From Galaxea fascicularis (lineage: Eukaryota; Cnidaria; Anthozoa; Scleractinia; Euphylliidae): a stretch of DNA of 64,000 bases. The notes under the pieces are model-generated. The model did not search any database and was not told the DNA's origin. It saw only the letters and a list, made by a program, of their open reading frames with translations. Shown here piece by piece: positions 22,484 to 33,400 of this stretch; position 1 is the stretch's first letter, and each line of letters begins with the position of its first letter. Both the position numbers and the translations under genes were made by a program. The DNA lies in the NCBI GenBank assembly GCA_948470475.1, contig OX419341.1, positions 5,536,853-5,600,852 of the forward strand. The letters run 5' to 3'.

Positions 22484-24716
22484 ATATATATGATTGATTT
22501 GTTTAGACCGAAGCGGTCAGTGTGATATATTCAATTAAAAATCTTCTCTCACGGTAACATAAACGTGTCACAGGGTACAGGGTTGCTATGCTACTTGTAT
22601 TTAGCCTTAAATTTTCTTCGGCGGAAGCGAGGTGGCGTCATGTATTGTCTTCGAGAGAAGTCGAAAATACCCAGAGCAATAAAATGCCTTCCTGTTTATT
22701 TTTCTAATTTATTTGAAAACAGTTAGCTAAGTATTTCTGTACTGTAGTTTTTTTTATCTGTTTAGTTGAACCTATTACCTTAAACGTCACATCGTTGATT
22801 TGACTTATTTTGATCGGAAGAAAACTTATAGAAGTGGTGAACAGCAGCGATTTGATGTGAGCTTGAGCTATAGTAAAGCCGCGCCGCAAGTTAATCGTCG
22901 GGAACACTCCACTCTTTGAATAGATTTGTACCAAGACATACATGACCGCGGCTAACACTGGCTAAGACACCGCGCACTTATTCATCACACAGAAGGGCAC
23001 TTAGGATGATTGCCACATGAATTCTCTCCGCAAAATGGCAGACCTTAAATTACCGAAACATCAGCATCGATAACTGAGGCCCGAGTTAGGCTATTTACCT
23101 TAAAGGAGGGGTGGTAAATAGTAAAATCCAAGACTCGCCGAGGACGCCGAGACCCTTGTTTGAAAATCTGAGAACGAGGCCAAACATGCGAGACTTCGAG
23201 ACTCTTCGCAAGGGCTGTCGAGATTTTGAGATCGGATGAAATGTTTACGAGACCCAAGATTTTAGAGATAGCATTTGCCACTCGTTAAAGTCGCCGCGAG
23301 AACGACAGCAAACCCCAGCCTGGCCAGAAATCGCATCAAATTAGCCTAAAAACCATCCAAGGAGTGCTACAAAATGGCCCTCTAGCCTGAACACTCGAGA
23401 CTCACTCGTCCGTAGTGATTACTTTGCTTATGTATTCGCTCGAAATGACAGCTATCAGAACGTCACTGAAGTTTAAATCAAACTTAAGACCAACACTGTA
23501 CGATTCCCCTGTTCCTCTCTTCTGCCTCGCTGTCATATCTAGCCAGTTGCATGTATATGTTTAAAGATTCGATGCTTTTCAAATGCTATGTATATGGGCA
23601 AAGAATGCATCAACATACATCTTTGTTTATCGGAATGGAAATAAAAAAATACCTCAATCACCTGAAGGGGTCCACTTTTACTTCAGGCAGCAAGTAAGAT
23701 GTCATCTCTACCCCTAAGCTTAAGCAACTCTTCAGGTACATACACTGTTTTAGAACAGGAGATATGTTCAGGCTCTTAAAGTTTTAAGCTTGAGGTTTTG
23801 AGACCGCCGGGCCAAACGTGACTTTAGAATAATCTCTGCGTCTACTGCGAAATGCAGACCGCATTAATACTGTTAATTAACGCATCCTTTTGACCTAGTA
23901 CATCTGTCAGTCGTGATATAAAAGAATTCGACGAAATTGTAATGCCACTCAGTTCATTGGCAGACCACTATACGCGTCGAAGTAGCGGTGTTTGGTAGAA
24001 GAAACCGTATGTATGAGAAGAGTTGACTGCATTCTTACTGAAGTAAACAGACAAACACTTACTTGTTCGACCGCAAACCGCTTCCTTCAAAGAGGCTACT
24101 CGGCATTGAATTCACACTGCAACGCAGGAAACCAGTCTAGAATCCATGGTATCACAGAAGTAATCGATCCTTCAAAAAGTTCAAGTTCCTAGGGGGCTTG
24201 AGATTGTAAATGGAAACGCTAATTACTTTCCTAGTGATTCTTCTAGTCATGGGTCATTTGTTGTCCGTGTTTTGGTATTTCTGTAAGTTATGCCCCAGGG
24301 CAATCAAGCAAAAGAAATGTCTCTAATTTTGTTCTTTCGAGGTTCAGTGATTCGTCTCTCGAATACCGATCAACTAAACAAGGGGGAGATGACACACAAC
24401 TTCATTTTTGGAATATCTAACCGCCTTAACTTTTGTGCAAACCAAAACTGAAAAAGATTAAGTCTGTTTTGAAGTTCACCAATGATACTACAAACAAGAC
24501 AAAAAAATTGCCAAGAAATTAGCAATTGTGGCACTCGAGTCTTTTTTTTTTTCTTGCTCTAAAACCGATGTGGATTTGGATATAACCCAAGCATAGAGGA
24601 GAAGCGTTCAAACAAGAAGTAGGATAAAACTTGTTCAGTGTTGGTTAAACAGGAAGGCTAACATGATATGAGTACCAAACATACGATACTATGGCCACTG
24701 GGGTTTCATGGAGATA
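22484..24716. other. Spacer with GAGAC-rich tract and no gene
   Basis: Between about 23110 and 23270 the sequence is rich in irregular copies of GAGAC and CGAGAC, which looks like a decayed tandem repeat. No coding region is supported elsewhere in this stretch. Confidence 0.4.
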
Positions 24717-24717
24717 A

Positions 24718-24752
<35 letters not shown>

Positions 24753-25800
24753 GTAAATACCGTTTATTTGCCACATTGCAGAATTATATGAATTAGAGGG
24801 CTATAAATTTACAATCAATCAATAAATGATCAAAACTACCACTACTATGAAAACAAAATATCTCACTAACGTTTTACATATCCATATATTTACTAGCGAA
24901 TGTGATAAAGGAACCTGAACGTTGAGTCCGGCAACAGTTCCTATCAGCGTAAACAATATTTCTTTTGTTGTCGCCGGACCTCAGGTTGTAACTATGACCA
25001 TCAGTTACTGTTTACGGTATGAGGAAGTTAATGGGGTGATCATTTTGAGATATCTTCCGAATATATTTACAGCAGAGCTGAGTTCGTCTTTCTTTCAGGC
25101 TGCTTAGGATGGTAGTACGAAGGGCATCTAGATAACTGTGGGATGGATAGATAATATGTAGAGCCCTTATTTGAATTAATTCCAGCTTATTTGAAAGATA
25201 TTCAGGAATATCTTGCCAGACTTGCAAGCTGTATTCTAATATAGGTCTTATTGTTGTCAGGTAAACTTTGAGGATTCCATCTCTATTAACACCAGCTTTT
25301 TTAAGAATCCTTAAGGAATACAGGCGCTTCAAAGCTGTTTTCGATATGTAATCAATATGCTCGCTCCACTTTAAATCATCACTGACAATAGTACCGAGTA
25401 ATTTATAAGTTGTTACACGTTCGACTTTGATGTTACCCAGTAGGACAATTGGTCTTGTGGTAAAATCCCACCCAATTTGGTCCCTTGCGGAATACCTCCC
25501 CTGGGTGATTTCCAGTCAGACAGAGAGTTTCCAATTCTTACAGCTTGTGATCTCTCAGTCAAGAAGGGCCTAATCCAGTTAATTAACACAGTGTCTATAT
25601 CGAAAAATGCCAACTCCCTGAGAAGAATGGAATGATCAATCAGGTCAAAACCCTTTGAGTAATCAGCAAAGAACATTCTAGTCCCACAGTTTCCGCTATC
25701 TGTTGCCTCGTGTATCGCCTGTAGGATATAAATAAGGGCGTCCGTGATCTCGATACTCATGGAAAGTATTGATTTCGATACTTGACTGGGCGATTCAGGA
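24717..25800 (-). mobile_element. Dead LINE with reverse transcriptase fragments
   Basis: Two minus-strand frames carry non-LTR reverse transcriptase motifs. The frame at 25413-25760 has FADYSKGFDLIDHS, FLTERSQAVRIG and GGIPQGTKLG, which are RT blocks before the active site. The frame at 25012-25332 has RILKKAGV, RPILEYSLQVW and related residues from the region after RT. Between them the catalytic YADD block is missing: GTKLG is followed almost at once by KVERVTTYKLLG in another frame, so an internal deletion and a frameshift removed the polymerase core. At the 3' end of the minus-strand copy (about 24717-24760) is an (AAAT)n run, read as (TTTA)n on the element strand, typical of CR1/L2-like tails. 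Confidence 0.82.
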
Positions 25801-26011
25801 GGGACGTGTGTATGTTGTACATACAGGCTTCATTGAAGCGAAATTTTTCTAATTCCGGCTATCGAATCACGCAGCCAAGTATCTGAAAGCCTGCAAACGC
25901 TCTCCATTTGAGTTATTCCGAGAGATGGTTGCGTCGATTTGACCTTGAATGGCGCGCTGCCAAAGCTTAAGGGGTCCCCTGCTTGACCAATACTTTCAGC
26001 AGTAACGTCTG

Positions 26012-26189
26012 GGGGCCTGTTTATATGGAGGCCGGAACCAGCTTGATTCGGCGGTCTGGCCAGCTTTCCCGAGATCTTGGCTAACGCCAATTTTCTTTTG
26101 AGAAATTTCGATTTCGTTTATATGAGAAGCTTGCTGAGATCTCGACAAGCGGGCCAACGGGGCTGGTTCACCTCATATAAACAGGCCCT
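26012..26189. repeat. MITE with GGGCCTGTTTATATG termini
   Basis: GGGGGCCTGTTTATATGG at the left end and CATATAAACAGGCCCT at the right end are inverted repeats, and the internal 140 bp are AT-rich without coding potential. The termini are of the GGGCC type common in PIF/Harbinger-like MITEs, but no clear target-site duplication was recognised. Confidence 0.65.
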
Positions 26190-27288
26190 AACAGTCACTA
26201 TAAGCTGTTGTTACCCTCAGAACCGAACATCCTTTACCCCATCAACGGACATCGAAACAAACGCGAAATAATGGTGAGTGTGGTACTCGTATCGGATCGA
26301 TTTGAAAATTGCTATCGATTCGCCAGTTTTTAAACAGTGACAATCATTCTGGTCCATCTTGTATCTGACTGTACTGTTCTCAAGAGGTATAAGTATACAG
26401 TCTCCTTAACAGTTTAATTTTAAAAAACGCCGGATCGTAAGAAATTTTGGATGCGAGAAGTGTTTATCAAGTCGCTTTTCCATCGATTGGTGCCAGACAA
26501 ACTAGACCAATGCATTTCTCAATTGTATGACCTGTTTTCTTATAAACAAAATGAAATGATAGAAATCGAATTTATGGCGATGAGCTTAATGTACGTACGT
26601 AAACGTTTTCGGGAGTTTTGAGAAACGCACGCGATGATCTCCTCGTCATTAACCCTTTAAAAATGGGATCAAAACTTAAATTCTCAATTGTTGTTCCTAA
26701 ACAATTCCAATAGAAGTAGTGGGGAGAAGTCGTTGTGTGATCATGTCCTGAATTCTCGTGACCGCTCTCTTTTATAAAGCGTTGATATCACAAAGAGAAA
26801 TTTGATGTTGATCACTCTTAGGGTGTAAAGAATAAGGTGACCACCAATCAGAAATTGATAAAACGTCTTGATGTTCAGACAGATTCTCCAAACCAGCATC
26901 ATAACCACTACATGGATAACAGTAAGGAGAATATGGATGCTCATATCAGGGGTTAAGGCAACCTCGTTTCCAGGGTCTCTCCAGGGGACGGGAAGAGGAG
27001 AGATCCTGGGAACGAAGTTGGGTTTAAGGGTTAACCATTACAATACCAAAACCCAGGAGCTACTTTCCTTAATTGCCTTTTACTCAACTTACTTGGGCTA
27101 AAATTTTTTCTCACTTGGGCGCAAGATAAATATTCGTTCTCCTGTCATAATATTCCTTCATAATAGGTTTACAATTCTTTTAAATAGAGGCATGCATACT
27201 TCACGATATCGTATTGGTTGATTAGTAATTATTACAATATATTACATAATTACAACATGTTCTGTCAATAAATAATTCCACTTGTTTT
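26190..27288. other. Repeat-derived spacer
   Basis: No gene. About 26746-26958 contains GAATTCTCGTGACC and TTGATCACTCTTAGGG segments that look like a copy of an interspersed repeat also present in other places in the window (see 38600-38712 and 50060-50210). A 61-bp hairpin with AACCTCGTTTCCAGG and CCTGGGAACGAAGTT arms lies at 26963-27023 and shares its arm with the hairpin at 18863-18937. Confidence 0.45.
26963..27023. repeat. Short hairpin element, AACCTCGTTYCCAGG family
   Basis: AACCTCGTTTCCAGGGTCTC pairs with GAGATCCTGGGAACGAAGTT around a short G-rich loop. The arms match those of the hairpin at 18863-18937, which shows that it is an interspersed foldback family. Confidence 0.65.
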
Positions 27289-27466
27289 AATAGGCCATTT
27301 CCGAGTTCATGTCTGCCTCCTCTTCAAAGCGAGTCTAAGTGCGAAGTTTTTGTTATGAAAATTAGTTTTCATTCATATGTAAAGTAGAATTAATTACCAT
27401 CACAAAAACTTCGCACTTAGACTCGCTTTAAAGAGGAGGCAGACATGAACTCGGAAATGGCCTATT
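27289..27466. repeat. Long palindromic MITE
   Basis: AATAGGCCATTTCCGAGTTC at the left and its complement ending GGAAATGGCCTATT at the right begin arms of about 70 bp that are almost perfectly complementary (including AAGTGCGAAGTTTTTG), around a short AT-rich centre. The near identity of the arms implies recent activity or gene conversion between them. It lies downstream of the GPCR gene at 27911. Confidence 0.75.
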
Positions 27467-27910
27467 GTTTTCCTTGCTCGTTTGCTTGTAACCAGTTATT
27501 TTTTTTTTTTTGATATTACTGCCACATTCACAGTGAATGTGTTTTGACTCCCACGAAAACGCATTTTATGGCCGCCAGTTTCCAGACATTGGTGTGAATG
27601 CCAGGAAAAGGATCATCCTCGGTGTAAAAACCTGGCGAGGTTTTCTTTGGTTTGTGAGGTATTTTTTTGCTGTACGCTATTGTTTATAATGTTTTGTTGT
27701 CTTTGTTTTACGTCACTTATGAGCTTCACAGGCTTTTACACCGATGATGAGCCTAGCAAAACCACATAAATAGATCATGATAGCGTAAACCTCTTGCTAA
27801 GCAACAGGGTGTCAGAATTCCAGAACGTAAAATCCCGGAACAGCTCTTGTCGAAAACTTTGAGGAGTTTGTAGTGACAAAGAACCGCACGTTTGTTTTCA
27901 TGGCAGCGTT

Positions 27911-29107
27911 TCAACGGGCTTGATTTTTACTCAGAGTAGTCATGATAGCAGAGTGCGAAAAACTCTGTCGCGATCTTAATGAATGAATAAACCTGCGAGG
28001 GTGAAAAATCAGCGCTTTGAAGGCGCGTTTGTAATGTTCGTTCATACAACCGTAACAAATCGGGTTCAGCGCATTTGGAAGCCACACAATCAAATACATA
28101 AACTCAGATAGCGGCTGCATGTATACACCCGTGAACAACTCTGGGTGAAACTCGTATACCAGGTAGAATGTTTGGTACGGCAGATAACATAGCACGTAAA
28201 CAACAAGAACCGTCATTAACATTCTGAGAAACTTTTTCTCCATAACCTGCCTCTTGAGGAAACCAGCAGCGTTCATGTTAAGCTTGAGCTTGTTGACATT
28301 TACGATTGACGATCGCGGGCTCGCATTGGGAGTTGAGGTTAGTGAGCTGGACCGAAAAGGCTTGAGCACTAGTGGTACGAGACTGAACTGCTTCAATGTG
28401 GCTGTAATTTTGAGGTAGAGTACAGAGATCACAAGCGCGGGAGAAACCGCTTGTACAATGTACATTGTAATTGTGTAAATGCGCCGATACAAAGCGTCCT
28501 TTTCTGGGTTGTCAGAGAAAACATCCAGACAAAAATAGTAGTCAGGGTACCCCGGAAGGCTCGTCACTGTCATTGCTCCATACGAAGGCAACGAGAATAA
28601 GAAGGCGATCAACCACAGCACCGACAGGATGAGGCGTGTTTCCGACGTGGACGGGCGTGCCGCGAAAGGAAAAACAACGGCGCGGAAACGATCGCTCGCA
28701 ATCGCAACCAGCGTGTTAGTCGTCACGAAGTTGAACAAAACAGCACTTGGCTTTAGAAGTTTGCACATGACTTCCCCCATCATCCAATTTCCAACGAACA
28801 GCTCTGGCAACAGAAATGGAAGGCACAGCACCGATCCAATGTCGGACACCGCTAAGTTCATTATAAGACAGTATGTACTCGTCTGAAGACGGCGGTTGCG
28901 GCGAGAAACTACACAAACTGCCACATTGCCAATCAGAGCGAAGAAAATAATGACCGCATAGATGAAAAAGCGAAATATTTTAAGAGCCTCTGGCTCAACG
29001 AAGAGCTGTGGTTCGTCCCCAGGCCTCAGTGACTGTGACGAGTTCGGAGGCATCGCAGAGGTGTTCAGTTTAGATCCACTTGTGTTTGAAATTATTGTAA
29101 TGTTCAT
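27911..29107 (-). CDS. Class A G protein-coupled receptor, paralogue of the 19903-21066 gene, 398 aa
   Basis: This single-exon receptor has the same landmarks as its neighbour: IGN in TM1, LAVSD in TM2, GEVMCKLL in TM3, DRF after TM3, CYLPY in TM6 and NPICY in TM7, with loop-2 Cys in YYFCLDVF. By eye the block from the first intracellular loop to TM4 is nearly identical (about 87 of 92 residues), while the N-terminus, the ICL3 edge and the C-tail differ. The N-terminus has several N-glycosylation sequons. A minus-strand pyrimidine tract ending TTTTTCAG near 29164-29175 suggests a 5' UTR intron in the same place as in the paralogue. The two probably arose by tandem duplication and are likely peptide receptors of the plasma membrane; the ligand is unknown. 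Confidence 0.92.
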   Translation of the reverse strand: MNITIISNTSGSKLNTSAMPPNSSQSLRPGDEPQLFVEPEALKIFRFFIYAVIIFFALIGNVAVCVVSRRNRRLQTSTYCLIMNLAVSDIGSVLCLPFLLPELFVGNWMMGEVMCKLLKPSAVLFNFVTTNTLVAIASDRFRAVVFPFAARPSTSETRLILSVLWLIAFLFSLPSYGAMTVTSLPGYPDYYFCLDVFSDNPEKDALYRRIYTITMYIVQAVSPALVISVLYLKITATLKQFSLVPLVLKPFRSSSLTSTPNASPRSSIVNVNKLKLNMNAAGFLKRQVMEKKFLRMLMTVLVVYVLCYLPYQTFYLVYEFHPELFTGVYMQPLSEFMYLIVWLPNALNPICYGCMNEHYKRAFKALIFHPRRFIHSLRSRQSFSHSAIMTTLSKNQAR

Positions 29108-29461
29108 TTTCTCTGCTGCTATAAAATTGACTTCGTTGTTTCTCGTCAGTTATCTCAGGTAACCTGAAAAAGAATAGAGAACCATTTCGATAAATAAAGG
29201 AACACTTGAGACAACCCTATACGACAAACATTAGTTTGCCAGTGTGTCAACCCTCCTTAGCAAACACAAGTCGCCGGCTGTGTGTATGTGGCAAGACCAC
29301 TTGGGAAACACGTTGGGAAATAAATAAATCCGAATTAGTCAGAAATTCGCATTAATGTAACTCTTATTAATTCTCTTCTAGCGTTAATTTACGCGATCTT
29401 AATAAAATGTACTGTGCATTTCCGCGCCGTTTATGTCCACAAACTCATGGGTATTTCCTTG

Positions 29462-29638
29462 AGTGTACAGCTTATTCCAAAATGGTTCCCATTCTTATAT
29501 TTTTTGGTTTTTATTCAAATTAGCCCTTGTCGGTTGCCTTGTTCTTAACAGCAAAATTCAACCGAGGTAACGAGGGCTAATTTGAACTTAAACTAAAGAA
29601 TATTTAAATAGAGGCCATTTTGGAATAAGGTGTACACT
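29462..29638. repeat. MITE with AGTGTACA termini
   Basis: AGTGTACAGCTTATTCCAAA at the left pairs with TTTGGAATAAGGTGTACACT at the right, and inner arms around CAAATTAGCCCT and AGGGCTAATTTG pair again. The total length is 177 bp. It sits about 350 bp upstream of the GPCR start at 29107 and could overlap its 5' regulatory region. Confidence 0.7.
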
Positions 29639-30344
29639 AGCTTTATATAATGCCTCAGCACAGGCATCTCATTGATGGCAGGTCTGTTGTATACATGTCC
29701 TGAAGGGACTAACCTGTTTAGATAAAGGAGTTCAGTTCAGTTACAATTGCTTGTGGAAAAGAAACGTACGTGCGAAAGTTGCGTTGTTTAATGCAACTGG
29801 AGGCAAACATGGCCATAAGCGATTTCGAACATGATGAAGTGAAAAAAGCATTAGCAAATTCATTATAAATTAATTTAGCTTATTTGAAAAGTCGTATCCT
29901 GTCTCGACTGCGGTGAACGACGGCTCTGAGCAGCACTTAATATATTAACCACTAAACCACACCTCTAATGTACACTCTGGTTCCAGCTTGGTGCGAAAAG
30001 CCTACGCGCAATCACGACTCAAAAGAAACCTCCATAACATTACTTCACTCAATTCAATTGCTGTGGCTCGTCTCTTGACATTTTCAAAACAGTAATTTGG
30101 TTTTATTTGCCGATAAACAAAATCTTCGTCCCGGTTTGCAGACGCGCCATCGCGCAAAGATGTACTGAGTGTGTGTGCGTGTTTTGTTTTTTGTTTTTTC
30201 CTTCAGGAAAACCAGAACATGCAGCAAAGCAAATACTTTGCCACGAAGGTACGTTCAACGCGGCGGTAGGTCACATGCCGGCTTATTGAAGCAATTATTT
30301 TTCCTTCAAAATATATTTTCTGCTTTGTCTTGATAGAACTTGGT

Positions 30345-30418
30345 CTGAAATGTCAGCCGTCTACTCCCCCTGGCCTGCGCCCCCTGTGGGTTAGGGGAGG
30401 AGACGGCTGACATTTCAG
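30345..30418. repeat. Small hairpin repeat
   Basis: CTGAAATGTCAGCCGTCTAC and GGAGACGGCTGACATTTCAG form a stem of about 20 bp with a C-rich loop. It is a compact foldback repeat with no coding potential. Confidence 0.6.
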
Positions 30419-33400
30419 GCTGGATAAAACTGTTTTGTCCTCCACTACACTAATGAAACCAAAGCCAGAGAGTGATTGTCCTCTGCAGACAACTAAATAA
30501 TTTACAGACGTCTAATCCAAATTTGACAAAGTCCAGGTTAATAGTACAATAAACATAATAACTATTGTACGAAAGTACGCGAGGAACTACAAATAGCGAA
30601 GTTTTTCGCTCCAACGTTTACTAAATACAAAGAAAACAAAGATATATATTTTACGCGCGCTGAACCCTGAAATCCATCTGTAGAGTACTACTAGAATGTG
30701 TGCCTCGGTGATAGTCATTGCTATCCGAACGTGAAAAATCTTGACCCACGCAGCGAGCGTAAATGGAATCGGAACAGGTAACGAAACGTACTTGTGAAAC
30801 AGTAAAACCAACAGCTGAAAGCTCCTGCTGTAATAGACTTCTAATTTTGATGACAGTTTAAGTATGTACTAAAAGGAATGCTGAACCATTGATACAGCAA
30901 ACCCTCCGATACCCATAACAGCGAGATCGCTTCAGTTGTAGCCTGCGAATACAGCCGCCTCTCAGTTGCCGACTATTTTAACAATCAAACAACTACCAAA
31001 CACTGAACTGGCTACAAAAATGGTGCAAGGGATAAAGCATGTACTTACAAACTGCCTAACCATACTAGAACAACTATTCTTAAATTCATGGTAACCTCTG
31101 GATTGTATTGTGCACCTAAATGTAAAAATGTACCAACAAATGGTGGATGGGTCGCCAGTAGTGCTATCTCTGTTGTTATCTGCATTGCCACACCTCGCCT
31201 CTGCAGGAGCTTTGCCAGAGCAAGGCTGGTTTGATAAAAAGCCCAAGAAGATTACTAGATATAAATCATGACCTTCAGAAACATGCAGCAGAACTTTGTA
31301 AGAAGAATACCCAAGAACCCCAGGATACCGCAAGGGATGAACTCAAGATACACGACTGTGATGTCTGTCACTTCGAACTTGCAACCAATCATCAGTTTTG
31401 CTTATTCTAAATATCGGAGAAGTGTAAGTTTACTAAAAGACCCAAGAGATTATTCAGTCCCAAAACACTGAAATTTTGTTTGCGTTGGCACGTTCAAAGC
31501 AGAGCGGGCAATTTTAGGCAACTTTTCTTGGCCCCAAGCTCGTGTCATATTATTCTATCCTTGAGTCTTTGTAGATCAAATCCTAAGTTTTGAAAGCACT
31601 CCATTGCTGCAGTTACCTCCGCCCTATTTTGATTAGTCGAAAGAGTGGTCCTACTTCAAGTGCGAGAACCATTCACTTGAAAGATGTCAAGTATCACTAT
31701 ATACTATGTGACGCCGTTTCTTTGTCAAATGATCGTAATGCAAAAGCTAAACTATCCCTTGCAAGACGAGAAAATCTCGATTGGGTACATTAACGACGAA
31801 CATGGAAACCTTGCACGAAAGAACTGAAGTAGGCTATGACAGCAAAAGCGAAAGAACCCAATTCTAAGCCACTATTCAATCTTTCTGAACTATTACTTTT
31901 AGAAATGATTAAACTTACTTTTTCGGTCCAAGTCTTTCACTCGAATGACCAAGGTAAGAGCTTTCAACCCGGCGGTTAATCAACTATAAACAAAAGCGAT
32001 CTCGAGGTAGAAAGCTCGCGCCATAATAAATTAAAAGACGGGCTACTCAAAGAACCTGAGATAACCCAGTCAAGCTGCTGGGCATGCACGAAATTTGAGG
32101 AGGCGAACAGATGTCTAGCAGAACACCCTTACAGATTCAGGCACGCAATAATTGTGTTTCTGTGCTTGCTTGTTTTGGTTTATTTACAAAAGCACTGCGT
32201 GTGTTCGTGCAATCCTTCATATTACAAACTAATCGACAGTCTGATCCTTTTTTGTTGTCTCAAGTTTTTGTGTAGCACATTGGGGTGCCCTCAAACTTTT
32301 TACCACACAATTATCTTTTCGTCCTTTATTGTTTAGCTTTTAGATTTCTTTACATTAAGCTTGACGGCCAAAACCTAAGCTAAATATAACCTAAATATAG
32401 GAAAACCTAACCTAAATTTTGCAGCAGTATGAAGGCTGTCCTGTACTGTACACATTTAAAACTCCGCTACATTTCTACGTTTCTCTGCCAACTCAATCTA
32501 CAGCTCTCCTCATAACAAACTGCGTGGGGGCTTCAAATATAATAGCGACCAGAGGGGAAAATTTTCGCTGCCTAACCCACATTGAAATGCCAAACAGTTA
32601 TTTATTAAGGCATTTGCTTTTGATAACCCCTGGGGCTACTGGTGTGTTTGCTTCGCTCGATCCGAAGCCATCCTATCTATTCCGCTAATCTATCAGAGAG
32701 ACGCCCTTTTTGAGATTTTCCATCAACGTTTCGCAAAAGGATCGTTTAAGTGTCTAGAAGAACAAAGAGATTGTGATTTAAGATTCTCGACCAAAAATGA
32801 ACTGCACGTCCTTTACCTTAACTGGCCAGACACAGCGACTCAGTGGCTGCCAGTTCCCATGATATATAGTCAATTTTGCGAGGTACTAATTCCCCGTAAA
32901 ACCCTTCTCCACCTCATTTACCCCCGAAGAGCACGGAATATTTTCGTCTTAAAAATAAGCAAAATATAAGAACTAGGAAAAAAACCAGTTTAAAAGCTGT
33001 CATTTAGACGGCGCTCATTCAGTACTTCCTTCATAAACTCAAAAGGAATCACATTGTACAGCACAATGAACAGCAGGCATCCACCGCAAGAAAGCATTGC
33101 TCAGTCTCTTGATATCTGAATGGCTATCGTCTGGGAATTTACCCACAGAACAACCTTTTTCAGAATTGCAACTCCAGTATCGCAGAAAAGAACTACTCAA
33201 GAGCTTCCAGTTTCATGGTTTTACCGTCGGATTCTACTTTATAACTTCGAACAGAATGATAAACAGAAATCCTTTTTTGCTATCTTTGAAAGACAAATAA
33301 CAGAACTGAATTACGAAAACACGTTAAACCCTCGTAAGAATCAAACTAAGTAAAAAATTCCATTTTCACGGCGGGTTTTGCAAGGTAGTTACTTACGCTC

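Noticed and set aside
31140..31430. Plus-strand segment with Cys/His pairs resembling a decayed zinc-binding fragment
   Set aside because: No start codon in frame, no convincing splice sites and no identifiable family; too little to call even a pseudogene.
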